From Gammaproteobacteria bacterium (lineage in GTDB: Bacteria > Pseudomonadota > Gammaproteobacteria > Pseudomonadales > Litorivicinaceae), in assembly GCA_024640985.1 (NCBI GenBank), contig JAHEDY010000013.1:1-58167 (forward strand): 58,167 nucleotides of DNA, in the 5' to 3' direction. Positions 1 to 7,034 of this stretch are shown here, in pieces. Position 1 is the stretch's first letter. Every line of letters starts with the position of its first letter. The position numbers and the translations under genes were made by a program. A model generated the notes under the pieces. It was given only the letters and a program-made list of their open reading frames with translations. It ran no database searches and was not told the DNA's origin.

Positions 1-140
1 TTGCAGCAGAAGCATTGATCCTCTGATCCGGAAGCCCACAGCAATGACGAGATTTGGAAATTCCACGCGCTTCGTTCCGTGACAATGAGGGGAGTTGGAC
101 AGGCTCTGATGAAAAGTCGCCTAATCGCCCGTTGCTTCAG

Positions 141-146
141 TATAAT
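141..146 (+). promoter_or_regulatory. Candidate -10 element of bolA
   Basis: A perfect TATAAT lies 6 bases before the bolA ATG at 153. Transcription would therefore begin at or next to the start codon, giving a leaderless or nearly leaderless message. No purine-rich ribosome binding site is visible in front of the ATG. No good -35 hexamer is seen at 16-18 bp, so the promoter call rests on the -10 alone. Confidence 0.45.
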
Positions 147-152
147 TGTGTG

Positions 153-473
153 ATGAAACTCGAAACCTTACTGAAAAATTCGCTGGTGACAGCGCTCAAT
201 CCGTCCGTGCTTGAATTAGAGAATGAGAGCCATGGACACAATGTTCCAAAACATTCAGAAACGCACTTTCGATTGGTGATTGTTTCTGAACACTTTAACG
301 AGCTGTCTCGCGTGAAGCGACATCAACTGGTGTACAAAGCAGCCGATGATGCGTTAAAGCAGGGAGTGCATGCATTGGCGATGCAATGTTTTACGGAATC
401 TGAATGGGCTGAAAGCCCCGCGCGTTTGACATCGCCGCCATGCAAAGGCGGAATGAAGAAGGATCCTCGATGA
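153..473 (+). CDS. bolA: BolA family transcriptional regulator / Fe-S partner protein
   Basis: BolA proteins partner with monothiol glutaredoxins around Fe-S clusters, and in enterics BolA regulates morphology and stationary-phase genes. The 106-residue product matches the E. coli BolA layout: an ESHGHNVP stretch, then [14 protein letters not shown], the RHQLVYKA helix, a VHALAMQ core and the typical C-terminal SPPCKGG. The chosen ATG aligns with the E. coli N-terminus. A longer reading from a TTG at 54 would add 33 unrelated residues. The end overlaps the trhO start by 4 bases (ATGA), so the two are probably co-transcribed. Confidence 0.93.
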   Translation: MKLETLLKNSLVTALNPSVLELENESHGHNVPKHSETHFRLVIVSEHFNELSRVKRHQLVYKAADDALKQGVHALAMQCFTESEWAESPARLTSPPCKGGMKKDPR

Positions 474-1486
474 ACCAGTTGGTTGTTGCCGCACTGTATC
501 AATTTGTTGAACTCCCCGATTATCAAGCATTAAGAGCGCCTTTGCTCGATACCTGTATGTCGCACGATGTTCAGGGAACGCTATTGCTCGCTGAAGAGGG
601 GATTAATGGCACGATTGCAGGCCCTCGCGAAGGGATCGATGCGGTTCGCGCATGGCTGGATGCGGATGGGCGCTTTGATCGACTGGAATATAAAGAGTCC
701 TTGATGGATGCCGATGGAATTCCGTTTTATCGGATGAAGGTGAAATTGAAGAAAGAAATTGTCACTTTAGGTGTTCCAGGAATTAGTCCAAAAATGCAAG
801 TGGGCCGCTACGTGCAACCCGAAGATTGGAACGCGCTTATCCTCGACCCTGAGACAATCACCATCGATACCCGAAATGATTACGAGTATGAGGTTGGAAG
901 TTTTAAAGGCGCGATCAATCCAGAGACCAAGACCTTCCGCGAATTCCCTGAGTGGGTTGCGCAACATTTAGACCCAAAGAAACACAAAAAAGTGGCGATG
1001 TTTTGTACCGGTGGCATTCGCTGTGAGAAGTCGACGAGTTATCTTCTGGATCAGGGGTTTGAAGAGGTATACCACTTAAAAGGTGGTGTCTTGAACTATT
1101 TCGAACAAGTTCCGCACACCGACAGCACTTGGGAAGGTGAGTGCTTCGTGTTTGATAACCGGGTAACCGTCAATCACAAATTGGAACCCGGCGACTTCGA
1201 TCAATGCCATGCCTGCCGTCGTCCGATTACCGAAGAGGATCAGTTGCGACCGGAATTCGTGTTGGGTGTTCAATGCCACTTCTGCGTGGACGAACATTCA
1301 GATCAACAAAAAGAACGGTTTCGGATGCGCCAGCGACAGATTGAGCTCGCCGAATCCCGCGGTGAACGACATGTCGGTATGGACCCGCAAATCGTCAAAC
1401 AGCGACAGGAGGCGGCTCGACAGGTTAGAGCTGACCACAAAGCACAACAACGTCAGTTGGAGGCCGCGAAAGCCAAACGCGCTTAG
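470..1486 (+). CDS. trhO: tRNA uridine(34) hydroxylase TrhO (rhodanese family, YceA)
   Basis: TrhO hydroxylates uridine 34 of certain tRNAs with oxygen, the first step to 5-(carboxy)methoxyuridine. The 338-residue protein has the N-terminal acylphosphatase-like domain ([15 protein letters not shown]) and a central rhodanese domain with the loop [11 protein letters not shown]. Cys179 (codon 1004-1006) is the expected reactive cysteine. A C-terminal cysteine cluster (CHACRRPI, then CHFC) and a basic Gln/Arg-rich tail follow. The ATG at 470 has GAAGGA upstream and overlaps bolA by 4 bases. The stop overlaps the convergent nucleosidase gene by 4 bases, with no terminator between them. Confidence 0.95.
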   Translation: MNQLVVAALYQFVELPDYQALRAPLLDTCMSHDVQGTLLLAEEGINGTIAGPREGIDAVRAWLDADGRFDRLEYKESLMDADGIPFYRMKVKLKKEIVTLGVPGISPKMQVGRYVQPEDWNALILDPETITIDTRNDYEYEVGSFKGAINPETKTFREFPEWVAQHLDPKKHKKVAMFCTGGIRCEKSTSYLLDQGFEEVYHLKGGVLNYFEQVPHTDSTWEGECFVFDNRVTVNHKLEPGDFDQCHACRRPITEEDQLRPEFVLGVQCHFCVDEHSDQQKERFRMRQRQIELAESRGERHVGMDPQIVKQRQEAARQVRADHKAQQRQLEAAKAKRA

Positions 1487-2049
1487 TGGGCGAGCGGTTC
1501 AATGACCTCTTCGACAAAGGCGCGTGCACCTTTGGCGACGTTTTCCGCCCAGTGGTCGGCGGCATCCTCATTGGCGTGATCTGAGATGTACTTCCAACAC
1601 TGAAAATGGACCGAGAACAGCCTCGCGACTTTCGCCAGTGCATAAGCTTCCATGTCCACAATGTCGGTCACAAGCTCCGGTGGAGTGGTGACAAAATGAT
1701 CCCCTGTTCCTAGGGAAACACCCGGGCCGCCCAAATCAATATGGCCCGTGGTATCAAACGGGGTATGACCCAGCTCGAAGCCTAACGGTCGCACGTCCAT
1801 ATCACGTTGCACGATGTGATTGACTCGGTTTAAACCGGTAATTGAGGGATTCAATGCGCCGGCTGTTCCATAATTGATCAAGTGGATAGGACGGGTTTCA
1901 AGCACCGCTTCAGTGGCGGCGATGGCTGCATTGACTTTCCCCACACCGGTATAGAGCACATTCCATCCTGCGACCAATTGCGTCGGAAGTTCGTCCTCCA
2001 GTGCAACCACGATCAAGGTGTTCTCAGGCTGAATGAGAGGATTATTCAT
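1483..2049 (-). CDS. Phosphorylase-superfamily nucleosidase (MTA/SAH nucleosidase-like)
   Basis: A 188-residue protein of the purine nucleoside phosphorylase/uridine phosphorylase fold, closest in motif pattern to 5'-methylthioadenosine/S-adenosylhomocysteine nucleosidase. Visible are the N-terminal VVALEDEL (catalytic Glu position), GVGKVNAA, the NYGTAGAL loop, [11 protein letters not shown] (ribose-binding Met-Glu) and SDHANEDA (catalytic Asp). It is about 40 residues shorter than E. coli MtnN, so substrate range is uncertain. The ATG at 2049 overlaps the end of apt by 8 bases. An adenine-releasing enzyme next to adenine phosphoribosyltransferase makes a sensible salvage pair. Confidence 0.75.
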   Translation of the reverse strand: MNNPLIQPENTLIVVALEDELPTQLVAGWNVLYTGVGKVNAAIAATEAVLETRPIHLINYGTAGALNPSITGLNRVNHIVQRDMDVRPLGFELGHTPFDTTGHIDLGGPGVSLGTGDHFVTTPPELVTDIVDMEAYALAKVARLFSVHFQCWKYISDHANEDAADHWAENVAKGARAFVEEVIEPLAH

Positions 2050-2563
2050 CGTAGACCTGCAGACTTTTGACCGGCGCTTGAAGATGCGAACGACCCTTGA
2101 GTAACTGGAGCTCAATCAGGACCACAGTGCCGACCACTTGAGCTCCTGAGTCGTTAATTAGACTTTCCGTTGCAGCCAAGGTTCCGCCGGTCGCTAGTAG
2201 GTCGTCAATTAACACGACGCGCTTACCCTTGAGGTCGCGATCCTTTTGCACGGCAAGGGTAGCTTCACCATATTCGAGTGCATAGGATTTCTCGCGCACA
2301 TCACCGGGTAATTTCCCCTGTTTACGGACCATCACAACCCCAAGGTCCATCATCAGTGCCACTGGGGTGGCAAACAAAAACCCTCTGGAGTCGATACCGA
2401 CCAAGACGTCGGGTTGCCATTCATCGATTGCATCTCGGATGAGTTCGCAGACCGCGCGTAGCCGATCAGTTTGCTCGATGATCGGTGCGATGTCGTAGAA
2501 CAGAATCCCAGGCTTTGGAAAATCTGGATAGGTCTGAATCCAAGCGTCGAGGTGGTTTGACAT
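2042..2563 (-). CDS. apt: Adenine phosphoribosyltransferase
   Basis: Converts adenine and PRPP to AMP in purine salvage. The 173-residue length is usual for the family. The opening (WIQTYPDFPKPGILFYDIAP) is typical, GIDSRGFLFATPVA contacts the base, and VVLIDDLLATGGTLAA is the PRPP-binding signature. The gene lies 8 bases after slyX and overlaps the downstream nucleosidase by 8 bases, so slyX-apt-nucleosidase looks like one operon. The pairing lets adenine released from methylthioadenosine or SAH be recaptured, which is inference from neighbourhood. Confidence 0.95.
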   Translation of the reverse strand: MSNHLDAWIQTYPDFPKPGILFYDIAPIIEQTDRLRAVCELIRDAIDEWQPDVLVGIDSRGFLFATPVALMMDLGVVMVRKQGKLPGDVREKSYALEYGEATLAVQKDRDLKGKRVVLIDDLLATGGTLAATESLINDSGAQVVGTVVLIELQLLKGRSHLQAPVKSLQVYDE

Positions 2564-2571
2564 GGGTGGCC

Positions 2572-2787
2572 TTAATAATGTGGTGGTGGGGTGGAGTCGT
2601 CGGTGCCCCCGAGAGAGGACATCTGCGCAATCAGTGGACGAATCAAGTGGGCTAGAGCCTGTAACTCTTCAGTGAGCTTGTCACGATCTCGATTGAGCGA
2701 CACCACCTCGCGATTCAATGCGTCGATTTGATCCTCGAGAAATGCGATGCGAATTTCTAAATCAGACAGAGTCGAGTCTTTGCTCAT
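2572..2787 (-). CDS. slyX: SlyX family protein
   Basis: A 71-residue protein, nearly all coiled coil: heptad-like leucine and isoleucine spacing runs through residues 8-50 (LEIRIAFLEDQIDALNREV and onward). It ends with the proline-rich tail PPPHY that is characteristic of SlyX. The molecular function of SlyX is not established; in enterics it sits beside slyD. It is first in the slyX-apt-nucleosidase operon and is divergent from the cold-shock-domain gene, with 62 bases between the start codons. Confidence 0.85.
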   Translation of the reverse strand: MSKDSTLSDLEIRIAFLEDQIDALNREVVSLNRDRDKLTEELQALAHLIRPLIAQMSSLGGTDDSTPPPHY

Positions 2788-2849
2788 CGTCTTGTAAAGT
2801 CCTCTTCTAGACCATACTACTTAACTAGTTTTTACCTTTGGAGTTTCTC

Positions 2850-3278
2850 ATGCGTAAGCCACTAGGCCAACTGTTCTTGTCACTTGTTTTATCTGTTATC
2901 GGTTCACTTGTTTTATTGTTTTTATTGCCATCATTCGGAATGGAGCCAAGTGTTGGCTCTGAAACCGAAGCCGGTGTTGTCATTGCGATTGTGATTTTGG
3001 TTCTGCTTTACGCCATGGGAGCACTTCAGTCAGTCATTGCCAACCGTCGATTCGAATCGATTCCCTCAGGTCCGCGGGAAGAGGGCACGGTCAAATGGTT
3101 CAACTCCACGAAAGGTTTTGGCTTTATCACACGGGAAGATGGTGAAGATGTGTTCGTTCACTACCGCTCGATTCGTGGTCAAAATCGCTACTTGTTGCGC
3201 GAAGGTGCGATCGTCAGTTACGTGCTGGGACGATCAGGAAAAGGACCTCAAGCAGAAGATGTGGACTTAGAGGACTGA
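2850..3278 (+). CDS. Membrane-anchored cold-shock-domain protein
   Basis: A 142-residue protein with two hydrophobic segments (about residues 6-27 and 42-62) followed by a complete cold-shock domain (about 76-140). The domain has the start GTVKWFNSTKGFGFI (RNP1 KGFGFI) and RNP2-like VFVHY. If the helices span the inner membrane as a hairpin, the nucleic-acid-binding domain is cytoplasmic. The ATG at 2850 is preceded by GGAG at good spacing; a TTG at 2838 would add four residues. Similar fusions occur in gammaproteobacteria, but their role is not known to me. The stop directly abuts the convergent dapE stop. Confidence 0.8.
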   Translation: MRKPLGQLFLSLVLSVIGSLVLLFLLPSFGMEPSVGSETEAGVVIAIVILVLLYAMGALQSVIANRRFESIPSGPREEGTVKWFNSTKGFGFITREDGEDVFVHYRSIRGQNRYLLREGAIVSYVLGRSGKGPQAEDVDLED

Positions 3279-4430
3279 TCAGCCGATCAGTTCCTCCAAT
3301 AGGCCCCGATAGAGGTCTTTCAGACGTGGGAGGTCGGAAATTTTGACCTCCTCGTCAATCTTGTGGATCGATCGGTTGATCGGGCCTAATTCAATCAATT
3401 CACAGCCAAGTTTGGCAATGAAACGCCCATCAGACGTGCCCCCCCCGGTCGAAAGGTCAGTCTCAATCCCTGTTTGCTCCCGAATGACCTGACTGGTCGC
3501 ACGCGTCAATGTGCCCTGAGTGGTTAAGAAGGGCTCGCCGGACAGATTCCATTCAATTGCGGCAAGGATGCCAAGTTGCTCGATGATCCGTTGCGTGACT
3601 TGTTGGATCATCTCGCCTGTCGTTGAGGTCGAAAAGCGCCAGTTACATCGGAATGCAGCGGTCGCAGGGACCACATTGGTTGCTCCGGTTCCAGCATCAA
3701 TGTTGGAGACCTGAAAGCTTGTTGGTGGGAAAGAGTCATTGGTCTTTCCATCCCAATCGGTCGCTACCAGTTGGCTGATGAGAGTCGAAGCGCGGTGGAT
3801 GGGATTGTCGACGAGTTCAGGATACGCCACATGCCCTTGGGTCCCTTGCACTGTGATCAACGCGTTCAAAGAGCCGCGTCGACCCACACGAACCACATCG
3901 CCGAGTGTCTCTTTAGAGCTTGGTTCGCCAACAATGCAGTAATCGATGGCTGGGGTGTTTGAGGCCTGTTGGCGTTCTTTCAATAATTCCACCACGGCAA
4001 CTGTACCGTGGGTCGCAGGGCCTTCTTCATCACTGGTCAACAGGAAGCTGATGCGTCCTGAGGGTTTAGGGTGCGTGTTGAGAAAGTCTTCAACAGCCAC
4101 CACCATCGCCGCCAGCGAGGATTTCATGTCAGCAGCACCACGTCCGCGAAGATGCCCGTCATCGGTGATCGTCGGAACAAAGGGATCAGAACTCCATGCC
4201 TTGATATCTCCGATCGGGACCACATCGGTGTGGCCTGCAAAACAGACCATCGGACCCTGTTCACCATAAGTCGCCCAGAGGTTGGATACACCCTGTTGGT
4301 CGATACGCTCGAGCGTAAAGCCAAGCCGCTCTAAACGCGTACCGATGACGGTCAAACAACCAGCATCCTTGGGAGTGACCGATTCCCGTCGGATCAGTTC
4401 TTCAGTCAGTTGGAGCACTGGGCAGTTCAT
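3279..4430 (-). CDS. dapE: Succinyl-diaminopimelate desuccinylase
   Basis: Removes succinate from N-succinyl-LL-diaminopimelate in lysine and cell-wall precursor synthesis; a di-zinc M20 peptidase-fold enzyme. The metal and catalytic motifs are visible: CFAGHTDVVP (His ligand), GRGAADMKSSLAAM (bridging Asp), LLTSDEEGPA (general-base Glu pair) and a C-terminal HKIDEEV. With the ATG at 4430 the protein has 383 residues, close to E. coli. This start has GAGGA five bases upstream and lies 8 bases beyond the dapD stop. An upstream TTG (4442) and an ATG (4436) are less well placed. Confidence 0.95.
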   Translation of the reverse strand: MNCPVLQLTEELIRRESVTPKDAGCLTVIGTRLERLGFTLERIDQQGVSNLWATYGEQGPMVCFAGHTDVVPIGDIKAWSSDPFVPTITDDGHLRGRGAADMKSSLAAMVVAVEDFLNTHPKPSGRISFLLTSDEEGPATHGTVAVVELLKERQQASNTPAIDYCIVGEPSSKETLGDVVRVGRRGSLNALITVQGTQGHVAYPELVDNPIHRASTLISQLVATDWDGKTNDSFPPTSFQVSNIDAGTGATNVVPATAAFRCNWRFSTSTTGEMIQQVTQRIIEQLGILAAIEWNLSGEPFLTTQGTLTRATSQVIREQTGIETDLSTGGGTSDGRFIAKLGCELIELGPINRSIHKIDEEVKISDLPRLKDLYRGLLEELIG

Positions 4431-4438
4431 GAACATCC

Positions 4439-5479
4439 TCAATTATTGGAGTGTAGTTCGTCGTTCAATGCAACCGCTGACTTGTTCGCAAGACACTCGA
4501 TTTCGCCTGTCACCGAATTGCGGCGAAACAGTAGATCATCCTTGCTGGCCAAATCTCGTGCTTTGACAACACCGACCGACTGACCCTCTTTATCCAGAAG
4601 TTTCACCTTCGATCCTGATGTCAGATATAAACCCGATTCAATGGTGCAACGGTCACCAAGCGGAATGCCGAGGCCTGCATTGGCACCTAAAAGACATTGC
4701 TCACCGACAGAAATCACGATGTTACCGCCACCTGAGAGCGTGCCCATGGTTGAACAACCGCCGCCAAGATCCGAACCATCGCCGACCACAACCCCAGCAG
4801 AGATGCGGCCCTCAACCATGGATACGCCAAGGGTTCCTGCATTGAAGTTAATAAAGCCTTCGTGCATCACGGTGGTCCCTTCGCCGAGATGCGCTCCTAG
4901 GCGGACTCGAGACGCATCACCAATCCGGACGCCTTGTGGAACAACGTAATCGGCCATGCGAGGGAATTTATCCACTGAGTGGACCGTTAAGACCTCCCCA
5001 TAAGCACGGGCACGCGTTTGTGCGTGGGCGAGCTCTTTCACATCAATCGGCCCTTGGCTAGTCCAGGCAACGTTCGGGAGTAATCCGAACATGCCATCGA
5101 GATTGGTCCCGTGTGGTTGAATTTTCCGCATCGAGATCATCGAGAGTTTGAGGTAGACCTCGGGAACTGAGGAGGGCTTTTCATCAGAGGCCAGCGCACA
5201 GATGACCAGTGGTTGTTCAGATCCAGCCAAGGGAGTGAGGGCCCGCAATAATCCTTCGGCGTCGCCATCATCGCTGTCTTCAAGAGCTTCAAGGAAGTCA
5301 TCAAGATCATCGGCTGTGATCTGACGCGTCAGATTCGTCCCGTCCCATCCGAAAACTTCTGCGATGATCTGCACCACAGCAGGATCGGGTCTGCAGAGTG
5401 CTTTCGGATAATAGGTGTCAAGCCATTGATCGTCTGAGTTCTGGTGTCCAACACCAAGTCCAAATGCAAAACATTCCAT
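4439..5479 (-). CDS. dapD: 2,3,4,5-tetrahydropyridine-2,6-dicarboxylate N-succinyltransferase (long form)
   Basis: Transfers succinyl from succinyl-CoA to tetrahydrodipicolinate, committing carbon to the succinylase branch of diaminopimelate synthesis. At 346 residues it is the longer Pseudomonas-type DapD, not the roughly 275-residue enteric form. The C-terminal half (about 180-300) is a left-handed beta-helix of hexapeptide repeats (GDASRVRLGAHLGEGTTV, later GDGSDLGGGCSTMGTL). dapE follows after 8 bases and the ArsC-like gene precedes it by 10 bases, so the cluster is transcribed together. Confidence 0.94.
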   Translation of the reverse strand: MECFAFGLGVGHQNSDDQWLDTYYPKALCRPDPAVVQIIAEVFGWDGTNLTRQITADDLDDFLEALEDSDDGDAEGLLRALTPLAGSEQPLVICALASDEKPSSVPEVYLKLSMISMRKIQPHGTNLDGMFGLLPNVAWTSQGPIDVKELAHAQTRARAYGEVLTVHSVDKFPRMADYVVPQGVRIGDASRVRLGAHLGEGTTVMHEGFINFNAGTLGVSMVEGRISAGVVVGDGSDLGGGCSTMGTLSGGGNIVISVGEQCLLGANAGLGIPLGDRCTIESGLYLTSGSKVKLLDKEGQSVGVVKARDLASKDDLLFRRNSVTGEIECLANKSAVALNDELHSNN

Positions 5480-5489
5480 AGGGATATCC

Positions 5490-5846
5490 TTAAGCGCTTA
5501 ATAAATGGGGAATTGTGGCCCAGTGATCGGGATGAAAGCCAACCGTCATGGCTTCATCGTTGACCAGCAATGGTCGCTTGATCAAGGTGGGCTTGGCAGC
5601 AATCGCGTCGACACGGACCGCTCCCGAGAATTGGTTTTTGACGTCTTCTGGAAGTTGCCGATAGCTCGGGCCTCGGGTGTTGACCAAGGCATCACCGACG
5701 CCCTCGAGCCAACGATCGATTTGCTCAGGTGAGGGCGGGTCTTTCTTGAAATCGACAAAGGTGTAGGCGATGTTTTTAGCGTCAAGCCACTGAAACGCTT
5801 TTTTCATCGAGTCACAATTTTTAATGCCATAGACCGTCAGAGCCAT
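5490..5846 (-). CDS. ArsC/Spx family reductase (YffB type)
   Basis: A 118-residue thioredoxin-fold protein of the ArsC/Spx superfamily. It has the N-terminal GIKNCDSMKKAFQWL with a single active-site-like cysteine and the later LIKRPLLV segment with the cis-proline and Arg typical of the family. The second cysteine of Spx-type CxxC proteins is absent, as in YffB. The substrate is unknown; arsenate resistance should not be assumed. A gene of this family commonly sits beside dapC/dapD/dapE in pseudomonads, and the gaps here (3 and 10 bases) make it part of that operon. Confidence 0.85.
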   Translation of the reverse strand: MALTVYGIKNCDSMKKAFQWLDAKNIAYTFVDFKKDPPSPEQIDRWLEGVGDALVNTRGPSYRQLPEDVKNQFSGAVRVDAIAAKPTLIKRPLLVNDEAMTVGFHPDHWATIPHLLSA

Positions 5847-5849
5847 CGA

Positions 5850-7034
5850 TTACCTCGTCATAAATCGTTGAATGCGTTGCAATGCTTCGCGGCAGGTGTT
5901 GGGTTCGGCGACCAGAGCCATCCGCACAAAACCAGCTCCCGGGTTGACCCCATCGACTTCACGCCCGAGGAATTGGCCGGGAAGCACGGTCACACCAGTT
6001 GCCGCATATAAGTCACGACTAAAGGTATCACAGCCTGTGGGTGTCTTGGCCCAGAGATAGAATCCGGCACCGGGGTCATGGCTGTCGAGTTGATCACCTA
6101 AAATGTCAGCCGCAGCTTGAAACTTTTCAGCATAAAGCCCTCGATTCACCATCACATGATCCTCGTCAGACCAAGCAAGTTCCGAGGCTTTTTGTACGGC
6201 CATCGACATGGAACAACCGTGATAGGTTCGGTACTTAAGGAAAGGTGCGATAAACGAGGCATCCCCTGCAACAAAACCCGAACGCAACCCGGGAAGGTTG
6301 GAGCGTTTTGACAGGCTATGAAAGACCAGACACTGACTGTAGTCGCGATGTCCCATCTGCGCACAGACTTCTAATAACCCCGGAGGTGGCGTGTTTCGAT
6401 AGATCTCAGAGTAACACTCATCAGAGGCCAGCCAAAAATCAAACGCGTTCGCTTTTTTAATGAGATATTCAAGGGTCTCTTCATCGATGACAGTCCCACT
6501 TGGATTGCCAGGTGTGCAGATAAAACAAAACTGACAATCCGCCCAAACACGATCAGACACAGCACGATAGTCAGGCTGTCCTGATGCATCGATCGGCAAA
6601 TAATGCGGTGTCAATCCGGCCATGAAAGCGGCGCCTTCATAGATTTGGTAGAACGGATTGGGCATCACCAAGAGTCCACCAACCGTCCGATCAGCCGCCG
6701 CTTGCACTGCAGCAAAAATCGCTTCTCGGGTTCCATTGACGGGAATCACCTGTGTCTCAGGGTCGATTGGTGAACGGGTTAACGAAAAGCGCTGGTCGAG
6801 CCAAGAGGCAATGGCGGTACGGAGCGTTTCAGTCCCTTTGGTTGTTGGGTATTTTGCGATCAGACCCCTGTGCTCAGTCAACGCATCAAGCACAAACTGA
6901 GGTGGTGCGTGTTGGGGCTCCCCGATGGATAGTGGAATTGGTGTGACGCCTGCTGGAGGCTGAATCCCTGAAAGCAGGGCAGCCAATTGCTCAAAAGGAT
7001 AAGGTTTTAACCGTTGAAGGTCAGGATTCAGCAT
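5850..7034 (-). CDS. dapC: Succinyldiaminopimelate transaminase
   Basis: A PLP-dependent class I/II aminotransferase expected to make N-succinyl-LL-diaminopimelate from the 6-oxopimelate precursor. The N-terminus MLNPDLQRLKPYPFEQL is typical of DapC, and SLSKRSNLPGLRSG carries the Schiff-base lysine. PGNPSGTV and the terminal-third Arg region fit fold type I. The ATG at 7034 has TGGAG upstream and overlaps glnD by 14 bases; a GTG at 7049 is possible but would add five residues. With dapD and dapE alongside, three consecutive steps of one pathway are clustered. Confidence 0.9.
   Translation of the reverse strand: MLNPDLQRLKPYPFEQLAALLSGIQPPAGVTPIPLSIGEPQHAPPQFVLDALTEHRGLIAKYPTTKGTETLRTAIASWLDQRFSLTRSPIDPETQVIPVNGTREAIFAAVQAAADRTVGGLLVMPNPFYQIYEGAAFMAGLTPHYLPIDASGQPDYRAVSDRVWADCQFCFICTPGNPSGTVIDEETLEYLIKKANAFDFWLASDECYSEIYRNTPPPGLLEVCAQMGHRDYSQCLVFHSLSKRSNLPGLRSGFVAGDASFIAPFLKYRTYHGCSMSMAVQKASELAWSDEDHVMVNRGLYAEKFQAAADILGDQLDSHDPGAGFYLWAKTPTGCDTFSRDLYAATGVTVLPGQFLGREVDGVNPGAGFVRMALVAEPNTCREALQRIQRFMTR

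Noticed and set aside
1-15. Minus-strand ATG at 13-15 with AGAGG upstream, possibly the start of a divergent gene
   Set aside because: Only five codons lie inside the window, too little to support a gene; the first 140 bases otherwise show no clear feature.
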